A stretch of 64,000 nucleotides of DNA from Macrophomina tecta (taxonomy: Eukaryota > Ascomycota > Dothideomycetes > Botryosphaeriales > Botryosphaeriaceae): contig JAKSGN010000006.1 of NCBI GenBank assembly GCA_024180945.1, positions 1,178,001 through 1,242,000 on the forward strand, read 5' to 3'. A program made the translations under genes and the position numbers. Numbering within the stretch: position 1 is the stretch's first letter; every line of letters starts with the position of its first letter. The notes beneath the pieces are model-generated. The model was not told the DNA's origin. It made no database searches and was given only the letters and a program-made list of their open reading frames with translations. Below are positions 33,181 through 43,194 of the stretch, piece by piece.

Positions 33181-33273
33181 AAAAAAAAAAAAAAAAAAGA
33201 AAAACCGAGCCCGAATTCGCATACTCGGAGAATATCCCCTTGTTAGCAGTATGAAAAAAAAAAAAAAAAAAAA
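33181..33273. repeat. Paired poly-A tracts (A18 and A20)
   Basis: Two uninterrupted A runs, 33181-33198 and 33254-33273, 55 bp apart. They are downstream of the minus-strand membrane-protein gene and have no recognised element between them. Confidence 0.85.
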
Positions 33274-33714
33274 GAAACACCGCGGATGACAGAGATCGAG
33301 TATGTCGAGAGATGTAACGTGACGCCGGCCCTATATGTTCGTGCTTCAAGCTTATATTTGCGCGCATGCTCAAGGGCCATGATGCTCGAGCGGGGGAAAA
33401 AATGTAGAGATGAGGGCTCGGGAACAAGACGCCTAGATGCTTGAAACACAAGAACTGAAATCTATCCGGATCAGTACTGACTGCTTCTGTCAAAATGCCT
33501 GTGCGGTGCCAAAACTGCCCTCTGTTACCTTTTGCTACTTTGGAGTTTTGCGTAATACTCATGCAAATATCTCTCGTCTTTCTTGCCATATCTTCCAAAG
33601 TCTGCCGTTAAGTGTGTCCTGTGAGCCTCTTCTTATGGCCACCTTTCATAAGACACGGACAGCGCCTCGGACTGGATGCTCGGCAATCTTGAATGACCGC
33701 TCTCTTCGAATGCA

Positions 33715-35152
33715 TCATGACACCCTTACGGCATCCGCAAACCTCAACCTCCTCAGACCCAGCCCTGTACCTCCACGTCCGACAACCTCGCCGGCGCAAC
33801 TCCCCACGTTGCTTGCATTTGCTCCCATCTCGCCGAGCATTTCAACCTCAGCTCTTCCGGCCTCGCGGCCAACGACATAGCCGGCAGAAAAGCTGAGCGC
33901 AGATACTAGAACGACGACACCAGCGCTGACAACCCACGTAAGCAGAGTGGGGCTTACTTGGCCAAGCGAGGTCGAGTCGTCGAGAGCTGCGGACGAGGAG
34001 GTAGAGACGGCGGCACGGCGTGCCTTCTTTGTCGATCCGCGGCGGTCGCGGCTATGGCGGCGTTTATGCTTCTCTTCGCCACTCGTACTCTTTGCCGAGG
34101 TGGTATCGGTGCGTGAGATCGGGGGCTTGGTCGCTGTTGCAGGAGGAGAAGGCGAAGAGGATGGAAGCGCGGACTCGGGGACCATGCGAAGCGTAGATGG
34201 ATCGACACGACTAGATGAAGGGACGGCAGCGGTGCGGCTTGTCGTTTGCGCCTGAGACTTAGGGAGGCCACGAGCAGCGGCAGCGCAAGAGAGGAGCGTA
34301 GAGAGACTGGCGCGGAGAGCAGCATCATGGTCGACTTGGTGGGTGGGAGAGATCATGTTATATGGAGAGTGGCCTTGTTGGGATGGGTAAGAGTGCCGTT
34401 GCGTCGAGTGTCTCGCCGAAGGTCGGGACTGGAAGTAGGAGGTCTGCTGCTGAGACGGACGGGTGGCGGGCGCTGAGGGCGGATGCGAGAACGCATTCGG
34501 CTGAGGGGTGAAGTTTTGGTCGCAACTTCTAATATATCCAACAGCGGTCGAGTTCTCATCATCCTCGTATTCGCCATCCGACTGGTTGTCCGAGGAGGTG
34601 TATTGCACCCAACCAGGCTGTCGTAGTTCTTGGTGTGCAGGCATGCCCTCGTTCGATGACGACATGACGCGGTCCGACTCGCTCTCGCTCTCCTCATACT
34701 CTTCCTGGCTGCTTGTGCCAGTGCTGGCCGAACCGCGGTAGCCTAGATCGAGGTGCAGACGAGAGGCGCGTTGCTGCCGGCGTCGACGGGCGTTAGAGTC
34801 GTGCTGTACGCGCAGACCGTCGGTGATGATCTCATCGTTGGCCGAGGTTGTGGAGGAGAGAGAGGAGGAGGAAGGTTGGGAGGCGACCTCTATCCAGGAG
34901 TCTGTATAGATTTGGTAAGTCCACAAGTCTTGCAGGAAGTCGTCCATGACGGCGAAGTGTGTTGGTAACATAGGTACTGCGGCACGAAACAGCGAGGACG
35001 CAGCGCAGATGAGAAGAGGAGAGGCGGGCGAAATGGCATAGCAGGAAAGAGTCACAGGAAGGTAGAGAGTACTCACCATCTGTCCGTGACCTCATACCTT
35101 GAACAGGCGCAGAATGACCAGAAGTGGTCCGGCGCTGGGTGTCGCGAGGCAT
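33715..35152 (-). CDS. Hypothetical protein with one C-terminal membrane span
   Basis: Two exons, 35152-35077 and 34976-33715, with a 100-bp intron (GTGAGT to CCGCAG); 445 residues. If exon 1 is wrong, the ATG at 34947 gives 410 residues. The N-terminal region contains DFLQDLWTYQIYTDSWIEVA, whose D-S-W-I-E-V fits the acidic-W-x-x-V core of an Atg8-interaction motif (W53). The middle is long, Ser/Gln/Arg-rich and probably disordered, with acidic patches (EEYEESESESD) and a basic cluster (KHKRRHSRDRRGSTKKARR) just before a single hydrophobic span at about residues 372-395. About 50 residues follow the span. I recognise no named family. The topology suggests an organelle-anchored protein with its bulk in the cytosol; an autophagy-receptor role is a guess. 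Confidence 0.65.
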
Positions 35153-38100
35153 GGCTCGACCGTGACCAGGCGCGCGTAGTTCGTGATTCGGCTGGGTTCG
35201 GCCGGCAGAGACAGGTTTCCTTTGCTCTGGCTTAAGCGGATCTTCGGCGTGGAGGCCGCAGGTACAGGCGCGGGGAGAGCTGGAGCGGGTGGAGGATCGG
35301 GAGCTGCCGAGCGGTCCTTTGTCTCGGGATACGTGCTGGCACGAAGCAGAGAGCGGCGGGCGCGGTGTGCGCGCGCAGCGGATGCGCGCTGTTGCGAGAG
35401 GACTGAGGAGAGTCGGTGGGCAGTGTTGGTCGCGGGCGAGTCGCCAGAGTAATAGGAGAGCGTGGCCGTGTCAGGCGGGCGGGCGGTTCTGTTGCTGTCT
35501 CGCAGGTGACTGGGGCTGCTCACTTGGTCGGGGGGGGGGGGAAGTAGCGCCAAATGCAGCCGATGATGGATGACGCTCGGACGGGCGTGTTGATAAGGCT
35601 ACACTACCACCACTTCCGGTCGATAACAGCACCGCACACTGGTGTCGCAGGGAGACGGCAGAAGGCAGGTGCGGCGGGGGAAGGGAGGGAGGGAGAGGGC
35701 GAGAGAGGCTCTGAGGGAGATCAGGGTCTTGTATCTGCTCTCTTGTGCGCCTGCGCGGTGCTGGGCCATCACGCTTACCGCCAGCACCGCACGTGGACCC
35801 GATGCCGGCCACTTGCACGCTGGGCAAGTAGGGCGTCGCCATTCCTGCCACTCACAGCTGCCCATCAAACCCAGAGCGCCCGCCATCTCCTTGCTTCAAG
35901 CCTCGGACGCCCGCAGGGCACGCACGTCATGGTGTCGCCCTCCTCCTCGCCGTCACCTCACCCTCTCCTGACGCGGCGCTGCGACAGCTTCGTTATCGCC
36001 CGCTGCATCCACCACCTCCCCCTCGTGAGTCGTCACCGCGCCAAGCCACCTGTGGGGAAGCAGCGCGGATCTACCCTTCGCCGTGATAAGTTAAGTGCTG
36101 CCGGATCGCCGTGGCGTGACGACCGGAAGAGCAACAATGCTTGCGAAACCGGCTTCGTGCGTCCACCTTCAACCATGGATTTTCAACTTGCTCCACTTCT
36201 CCATACTGTACTTGCGCCTTCCATTTGATCGCACGTCTACTGTGACGCCGTCTCCTGAGCCTCGGTTCTGGCCCTGGCCCTGCTGCTGCGCGTGCTCCCC
36301 TCGGCGCATCCGCCTCTCGGCCTCCACCACGACTCATGGTGTTGAGCACACCGCGCAAAAGGAGGCGGGCGCACCTGCGCCAACATACTTTACTATCCTA
36401 CACCCGGACGGGCCGCTACGGCCAAGAATCGATTAGGGGTCTCTCATGTCGCCGCGGCGACCGCTCCGCTCTTGTCACACTCGTCCCTTCGCCTCAGGCA
36501 TGCGAGCCTAGTAAGTTAAGTGCTATCGCTTTTTATTCAAGCTACGGATCAGTACCCTAGTCTTGCCACCTGCATCCTCCTCTATTCTCATTCACTACCA
36601 CATCGCACACCACTATTCGCTTGCCGCCAAAGAAGTTATGCCGCGGATCTCGTACAACACTGGCCAGTGCACATACCAGTAGCCTCCGACCGCCATCTCA
36701 CCCTATCAGAAACATAAAGAACTGCGGTTCTCTTGTGTCGCACCAGTGCACGACCCGCACCTATAACACCAGATCGGCCTATGCCAGTCTTCAAACCAAC
36801 TGGTCCAAGCATTGATTTCTCTCCGCCAACGCAATTAGCTTATCACTTACTCTCGTGATTGAGAAACATGCCGTCCGGCTCGTAAGTCGTTCGGATACGT
36901 ACATCTCGCTCCGCCCGTGTCCGGTGCTCCGTTTTCTAACCCTAGCATTGCGGATATCCTCGCCGCGGCCTCAGCTGGTCTTTTATACCTTCGCTCTGTA
37001 CGGCGTCACATCTGCTAGATACAGACGACAACAACAGGCACTGGCAGAAGCGCGAGCCCGTCAGCCTGTTTTGCAACTAAGAAACAAGATGATGGGTAAA
37101 TACAAGATCTCCTATCGATATCTCTTCACGTGCATTTGTTTGATTTCATTTCTAAGAAACAGATAAATGTCAAGGCTATCCCACATGCGTTCTAACTCAA
37201 ACTTCTTGCACGAACCTACGCAGGAAGGACTTGACTGACTTTTTTTTTCTCCGCTACAAACATACGGTATGATTTCTGGTTGTTCTACTCGCTCTTTTGC
37301 CAATTTGAACGTACGTTGCGGGTGGAAGGTGGAAGAGGACAAGAGGACACGTTAAGGAAATCGTGTGTCAGCTTTTCAGGATGCACCTATCATGTCACAA
37401 CGCCCGTGAATATTTGCAAGGACAGGATGAGAATTTTGATGGGGAGTTTCCGGCATACGCGATTAGCTCTGGCTATGCTTCATTCGTACCGGCGCTCTTT
37501 CGAGTTAGGGGGTGTAGGTGACCGACGATGTATTGCGCATTTATATCTTCCCATATACGAGATCCTTGGCTGACAGAGTGCACAATACACGCGGTGGGGC
37601 TGCGCTCAGACAATGAAAGCACCATGCCCATCATGAATGCGACCCCGTGTCACCTCTGCGTTGTCGGAAACGGACCCAACGTAAGAACGGGCGCAATTGA
37701 GCCCAGTATGGCCTTCAGCATACAGGGGCATTTTAAGAAGTTCTCTCGTCATGCACAAATATCCCTCCAACTTCTAGACTTTCATCTGCATTCGTGAACA
37801 GCCACTGTTAGGCAACGGACACATCACGTCCTCCCGCAGATCTCAGCATTGCTGAAGCACTTCGGGTGGCAACAGAGCCTTCAAATAGCGTTTCAAAATG
37901 TTGCAAACTATCAGCGAGCTTTGCTGCTTATCTGCTGAGAAATGCGTTATCCCCCAACAGCATCACTCGCCGCTTTCCATGTCCCAATGCTTTAGCAAGA
38001 GAAGACGATTCTTTTATCTGTATTCTAGAGGAACGCTCGTAAAATTTCTCATCTACAGCCCTTTGCGTAGCAAATCAAAATACCAGTCGCACAAATCATC

Positions 38101-38358
38101 TACTTTGAAGCCAGGTGATTCCCATTCGTCGGCCTGCCCCTTCCCCCGATGAAATCCCAATGTCCAAGCTCCCGAATCACCGCCATGGATATAATCTCTT
38201 TTCCCGCGCATCCAAAATCGAACAGAAGCATGTATTTAGACGAACATGTGTGTGTTTTTGTCCCCAAACCTAAAAACACCAGTTTCCTTCCGTCCAGAAC
38301 AAGATTTTCCCAACATTGCTGATCGTCCCTCATTGATTGTCCATTAATACTCCTCTCT
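35153..38358. other. 3.2-kb gene-poor region
   Basis: No supported gene. The left end is the upstream region of the minus-strand membrane-protein gene and carries two long minus-strand open frames (35553-35092 and a second overlapping one) plus a G12 run at 35530-35541. The middle is GC-rich to C/T-rich. The right end, about 37900-38358, is the 3' flank of the RanGAP gene. Confidence 0.5.
35530..35541. repeat. G12 tract
   Basis: Run of 12 G on the plus strand, at the 5' end of the 153-codon minus-strand open frame 35553-35092. Such runs are error-prone in assemblies, so frames crossing it should be treated with care. Confidence 0.85.
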
Positions 38359-39705
38359 TTACAAACCAGTCTTGCCTAGCAAATCCGCCAGCTTATCGAC
38401 GCTCTTGTCCCCCTTCTGACTGACGTTTGCGTTCTCAGCCTCGTCTGCGGCCTTGAGAGCGCGCTCCTTCTTTTCCTCTTCCTCTTCCGCCTCCTCGTCT
38501 TCCTCGTCCTCCTCCTCATCTTCTTCGTCGTCCAACTCATCCAGCTCATCAAGACCGAACTCGTAACCTTCCTTCAGGCCCTCGACGAATGCAGGATCCG
38601 CCTCGTCCTTGCGCAACGAGAACGCCTCCTGAAGACGCTCAACACTCTCGTCGTCCTCAGAGAACTTGTTACCGTTGACCTCGAAGCGGCGCAGCTTCAA
38701 GAGCACTTTCTCGTTCGCATCCGCGAAGGCCTTCAATCCAGCAGCATTCATATCGTTGTACTGCATGCGCAGAATCTCCAGTTCCGGGTTCTTGCCCTCC
38801 GCCAGTGCCTTGCTGAGCAACAAGCTGCCCTTGGCTTGCAGGTAACAGTCGCTGATACCGAGCTCGCGCAGGTTCGGGAAGCCGCCAATAATGTCGGCGA
38901 GGGCGCGAGCGCCGGTGGTGGTGAAGGTGTTGTCCTGTAGGTCGAGGATGCGGAGCTTGGACTGGTGCACCAGACCGTTGCGCAGCAGGTGGGTGATTCC
39001 CTCCTGGCGGATGCCGTTCTGGACCATCTTGATCTCGTGCAAGCCCGTGTGCTTGGAATAGGCGCGCGCCCAGGCTTCCATCGAACCGTTCTCGAGGCGG
39101 TTACGACCGCAAATGACGGTCTCGAGGTAAGGAACATCAGCGTCCGTCTTGCGCGCAGCCTCCTTCTTGTCCGCGAGCGTGGACAGCGCATCGGCGATGA
39201 GAACGCCGGCGGCTGGACCTAGCCCGTTGTTGTTGAGGTACAGGTGGCGGAGCGGGGTGTGTGCGGAGAGGAAAGAGACGAGCGGGGCTTGGGTATTGAG
39301 ACCGAAAGCATTGTCGGAGAGGTCCACCGTCTCGAGCTTAGGCAGCGAAAGTAGAGCGGTGAGGATGCTATCAAGCGCGGGCGGGATCTCGGAGAGCAGG
39401 CGTGAAGTGAAGATGTCTGCGAAGTTGGCGACCTAGTGGAAGTGTTAGCGCCGCCGCGTAAGGCACAGAATGGGTCTCTGGGCTTGAATATGGCCGTAAG
39501 GGAGATGCAGTACCTTGAGATTCTTCTTCGTCTCCAACACCTTCGCAAGGGCCTCGGAGGCGCCTATGCCAAGGGTGTTGCCGACGAAGACGACCTCCTC
39601 GACATCGGCGTTGTCCTTCAGCGCCTGAATGTGCGGCTCGATGTCCTCGGCCGTGGTAAGCTTCAGGCCCTTGCCTTCCAAGCTGAAAACTTTGGGATTA
39701 GCCAT
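38359..39705 (-). CDS. RNA1: Ran GTPase-activating protein 1
   Basis: Two exons, 39705-39514 and 39432-38359, with an 81-bp GTACTG-TAG intron; 421 residues. A cytosolic/nuclear-envelope protein that stimulates GTP hydrolysis by Ran and so drives directional nuclear transport. Leucine-rich repeats run from about residue 20 to 345; recognisable units include SDNAFGLNT, LYLNNNGLGP, VICGRNRLENGS, MVQNGIRQEGI, LDLQDNTFTTTGA and MQYNDMNAAG. The catalytic arginine finger region is the GRNRLENGS loop. The C-terminus has the typical long acidic stretch (alternating D/E/L, about residues 355-390) followed by a Lys/Glu-rich tail. It is divergently transcribed from COX17, with 292 bp between the ATGs. 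Confidence 0.95.
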
Positions 39706-39997
39706 GACCGGCTGAGAGGTTGCAGTCTTTTCAGAGGAGAGTCGCGTAAAAATAAGTGAGTGGTTGTGGATGATGGGCGGTGGGAAGAGAGTTGTTGGAG
39801 GGGCACGGTGGGATGTTTTCGTCTCTGGGTCCCTGCACGACGACCCTGCAAGTGCCACAGCCCGTGCCTGCGTCGGCGACTGCGCGACTCAGCTGCCGAC
39901 CGGCTTGGCGCGCTGGCTGATGACATGAGCCGCTCGTTGATTTCTAACGCTCATCCAGTGCTCTCTGCCCAGCATCTACACGTCACCCTTCTTCGCC
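39706..39997. promoter_or_regulatory. Shared divergent promoter, RanGAP / COX17
   Basis: Only 292 bp separate the two start codons, so both core promoters and leaders must lie here. No clear TATA box is seen. Confidence 0.6.
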
Positions 39998-40349
39998 ATG
40001 AGCTCAATGCAAGCCGGTATGCTCCTATGCCCATCGCATTGCTTGTCCGCTCCGCTGATATCTTTTTCCAGCTCCCGCAACCTCCGGTAACCTCGGCGCG
40101 GATCTCAAGCCTACGGGCTCTTCTTCCGCCGCCGCCGCAAAGCCGAAGGTACGTCGATGGCGTGCTATCGTCTTCCACAGCGCACAATTCTGACGGGGTA
40201 TTGGACAGCCGTGCTGCGTCTGCAAAGACGAAAAGGCCGCCCGCGACGAGTGCATGCTCTTCTCCAACAGTGACAATGCCCAAGAAGCCTGCAAGGACCT
40301 GGTCTCCAAGTACAAGGCCTGTATGGCTGGATACGGTTTCAATATATAA
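39998..40349 (+). CDS. COX17: Cytochrome c oxidase copper chaperone COX17
   Basis: Three exons, 39998-40016, 40072-40148 and 40209-40349, giving 78 residues. Introns are 55 and 60 bp (GTATGC-CAG and GTACGT-CAG). A small protein of the mitochondrial intermembrane space that hands copper to SCO1 and COX11 for cytochrome oxidase assembly. The copper site KPCCVCKDEK is followed by a twin CX9C pair: C-KDEKAARDE-C and C-KDLVSKYKA-C. The family end GYGFNI is short and normal. The N-terminal 32 residues are a variable Ala/Ser/Gly-rich leader. The first coding exon is only 19 nt, so it is easily missed by gene finders. Confidence 0.95.
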
Positions 40350-40564
40350 GACGGACGGTTGACAGCATGGGATTGGCGTTGGACATGGAACACATTATAA
40401 CAGGCATCAGCAGGGAGCATTGATCTAATCTACTTCAATTTTGTGTACTATGTAGGGATATTTGTAACAACTCTCCCCTCGAGGCGCTGTCTCCCCTGAC
40501 CATTAAATACGGGTATCTATTTAACCTTGGCCTATAATCTTAGGAAACGAGCCATTTTTGTCCA

Positions 40565-42415
40565 CTATTGCGTCTTCTTCCACTCATCTACTCTGACAGC
40601 CATCTTAAAGCCCTTGATCAAATGGAACAAGCACCACAGGTAGCAAAGGTAAAACCCAGGTGCTCCCACCAATACGTTCGCAACCACCCACAAGTCGGGT
40701 TTTCCTTCAGGAGTTGGCACGAATGCCTCGACGAAATGCCATCCCACCATTGCAGTGTAAATGCCGGCGTGAATGAGCTTTTCGAAGATGCTCAATCGTC
40801 CAGGTATGTCATTGCGGAAGATTGACAACGAGGTCGGAGGGAGTCCGAGTAGATAGGCCCAGAGTAGAGTGAGGACAAAGTACGGCATGCTCAGTTCGTC
40901 TCTCTTGAGCAACGGATACATCGTCCAGGCTCCTAGCATGTTGGCTAGTCCGACCCAGGCGCGGGCTGAAGGGAGCATGCCGCTTCGAGAACCGAGGAGG
41001 AGAGTCATTGGCAACAAAGGAAGCAAAACATTCTTCTCATGCACTTGATATGAAAAGAGAAAGAACCCCCAAGAGGTTGCGGCAAAGGCTAGCGGTAGAA
41101 GTTCCTTCCGAGGCTTCATCAAGAGCGCCATGCATGGAGCAAAGATGTGGGCACCCGTCAGGGCTAGAGCTCCCAGTTGGAGCTTCTCTCCAGGGTAACG
41201 GTTCAATTTATGGAAAGTGTGAATGGCGCACCAGACGTTCGCAACCTTATCCTCGAACAGGCCTCGTGCGAAAGGGAAAACACGGTGAACCGACTGTGCC
41301 AGGACCACGACCATTGGGTAATACCAGGACTTCTCAGGGACCAATACTGGAAACTTCAGCAGCAAAGGAGGCGGAGGCAGTCCTTGTACTGGCAGGGCAC
41401 GGTACCAGTCGTATAAGGCTCCGGCCATTAAGGGCGTGAAAAGAACGGCGAACGAGGCAACAGTGACCAAGGAAATACCCAGGAATCTCGGGATGTTGAT
41501 TCTCGGCGAGAAGCAGACACCAAGAAGGTAGGCGAAAACGGCCGGTGCGTAGAAAAGGGCCATTTGCTTGAACCCAAGTGCTCCGACGAAGAATACACAG
41601 CTCCATAAGAAACGACCAGCAATCATGCTCGACATGCTTGCCAAAACCAGCCCGAGCATCACCGTGTTATACTGGAAGTGGCCATGATCAATAAGGATGG
41701 AGCCAGGCTGCATAAGCATGGCCACAAGTGCGATGGAGTATTCCCAGGTGTTGACCTCCTGCAAGCGGGCATACCGGCGGAGGCAGACAACGACGGCAGG
41801 GATATAAACCAGGTATTCAGAGACAAAGACAGTGGCCCGCATGAAGACTTTCAGTGTGGGATCGTCCAGGCCCCGGGAGGTATGAAGAGCGAACCAGACT
41901 GGTTCGATGTAATGGCCACTGCCACAGTCAGCTTCAACTTGAAGCCCGGGGAGCCAGTACCTACATCTTTCCCAAGAGCCAGCTATGGTATGCCGTCAAC
42001 GGTGGGTAGTCGAGGCCCCACCATTCCAAGTCGTGGAAGTACCATTGGGTCATGGGAAGATGGATTGTAATTTCCATCCAGTGCCTTTGAGCCTCGAAAT
42101 CTCCGTGCATGGGCGGTTTCTGATAACCTAGATGTCATTAATTGAGGTGCACTATAGAAATATCATTCGATACACACCTGAATATCCCCAAAATGCCGTC
42201 GCCCACCTAAACAAGCCAACGGCAATCAGAATCAGCGGCAAGACCACCCATTGTGAGATTGTCCCCTTGGCCGGCCAAAGGAAAGACACGAGAGGAAAGG
42301 CGGGCTTTGTGCTGTTGTCCAGTGGGTCGACGATGACGGTGCCATGGCGAGGATTTGCGAGGATGCCGGTATCACCCTTCTTCTTTCTCCGGGGCTTGTG
42401 TGTTGGGGTTGCCAT
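40565..42415 (-). CDS. ALG6: Dolichyl-P-Glc:Man9GlcNAc2-PP-dolichol alpha-1,3-glucosyltransferase ALG6
   Basis: Three exons, 42415-42178, 42127-41965 and 41918-40565, with introns of 50 and 46 bp; 584 residues. A multi-span ER membrane enzyme (GT57) that adds the first glucose to the lipid-linked N-glycan precursor. After a basic N-terminus and helix 1, the luminal loop carries the family signature [13 protein letters not shown] (catalytic D89) and [21 protein letters not shown]. Exon 3 begins [16 protein letters not shown] and continues with [10 protein letters not shown] and about ten further helices (for example [11 protein letters not shown]). The choice of ALG6 over ALG8 rests on length and the LTSRG-like segment. 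It is convergent with COX17, 215 bp between stops. Confidence 0.93.
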
Positions 42416-43194
42416 GGCGGGGACGGCGAGGTTATTCGAGGGGCATGGCGCGGAGCTCCGGGCAGTGAAGCGAACGCGTCAAGGTGGCCGCAGAAGCTGT
42501 CTCGGGGACACTACGGCCGGCAGCGAGTCAATGCGCGGCTAAGAAAAACGTCCACGCCCACCGCCTTCTATTACGGCTAGCGTGTGAAAAGTTCCCTTGC
42601 CGCCGTTGGCCCAAGCTCGAAATTTTGGGACAGCAGAAAAAGCTGCCGCGCGCGCCAGCCACTGTTCTCCTCCACCACCCGTCTTCTTTCCACAGAACAG
42701 CAACTTCTTCTCGCTTCAGAGTGCGAGATATTCATTTGAGGGCATTCTCTGATCAGCGATCAGAACATTACAGTGGGCTTTTGATCCAAACACATTTCGG
42801 TTCGTGGGCTTCTTCCATCCTTGTGGGCTTGTCGCGCTTTTTAGAGTGTGCGCGCTCGAGAGTGAAACTCTCTGTGGGCTGTTGACTTCAGTGGGCTTTT
42901 GATTCGCGACTGCGTCTCGGCTCTTGTGGGAACACGCCGCCTTTACCGTCGCTCCGTGGGCTTGTGGGCTTGAGGGTTTAATCCGCCATGCGCGGACTCG
43001 AGGGCTGTGGGCTTTGCGCACGTTTGAGAGATCCTGATGAAAAGCTGTTCCCATTGCGCCACTGTTGGCTCACAATCTCTCCGAGGGCTGTTGGCTTCGC
43101 GCGCTCGTCCACGTGCTTGCCTTCACACCGCTATCAACCTATATCTCTGTTCTCGCTAACCATTCTCCCGTAGATTCACTTCCCACCCATTACA
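42416..43194. other. Intergenic region between ALG6 and the nucleolin-like gene
   Basis: Divergent promoter region of about 780 bp. The part near 42773-43014 holds a dense GTGGGCTT motif array; the final 80 bp before 43195 is pyrimidine-rich, a normal fungal leader. No protein-coding frame is supported. Confidence 0.75.
42773..43014 (+). repeat. GTGGGCTT motif array upstream of the nucleolin-like gene
   Basis: Seven exact copies of GTGGGCTT start at 42773, 42804, 42823, 42891, 42956, 42964 and 43007, plus one GTGGGCTG at 42874. All are in the same orientation. Spacing is irregular (8 to 65 bp), so this is not a tandem repeat of one longer unit. Degenerate GGGCT/TTGGCT pieces continue to about 43100. 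The position 180-420 bp before the ATG suggests transcription-factor or leader elements. Confidence 0.85.

Larger units (their letters stand above)
31296..33714. other. Gene-poor interval with one open coding-like frame
   Basis: No intact gene. It holds the coding-like open frame at 32525-32998 and two long A tracts at 33181-33198 and 33254-33273. Confidence 0.5.
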
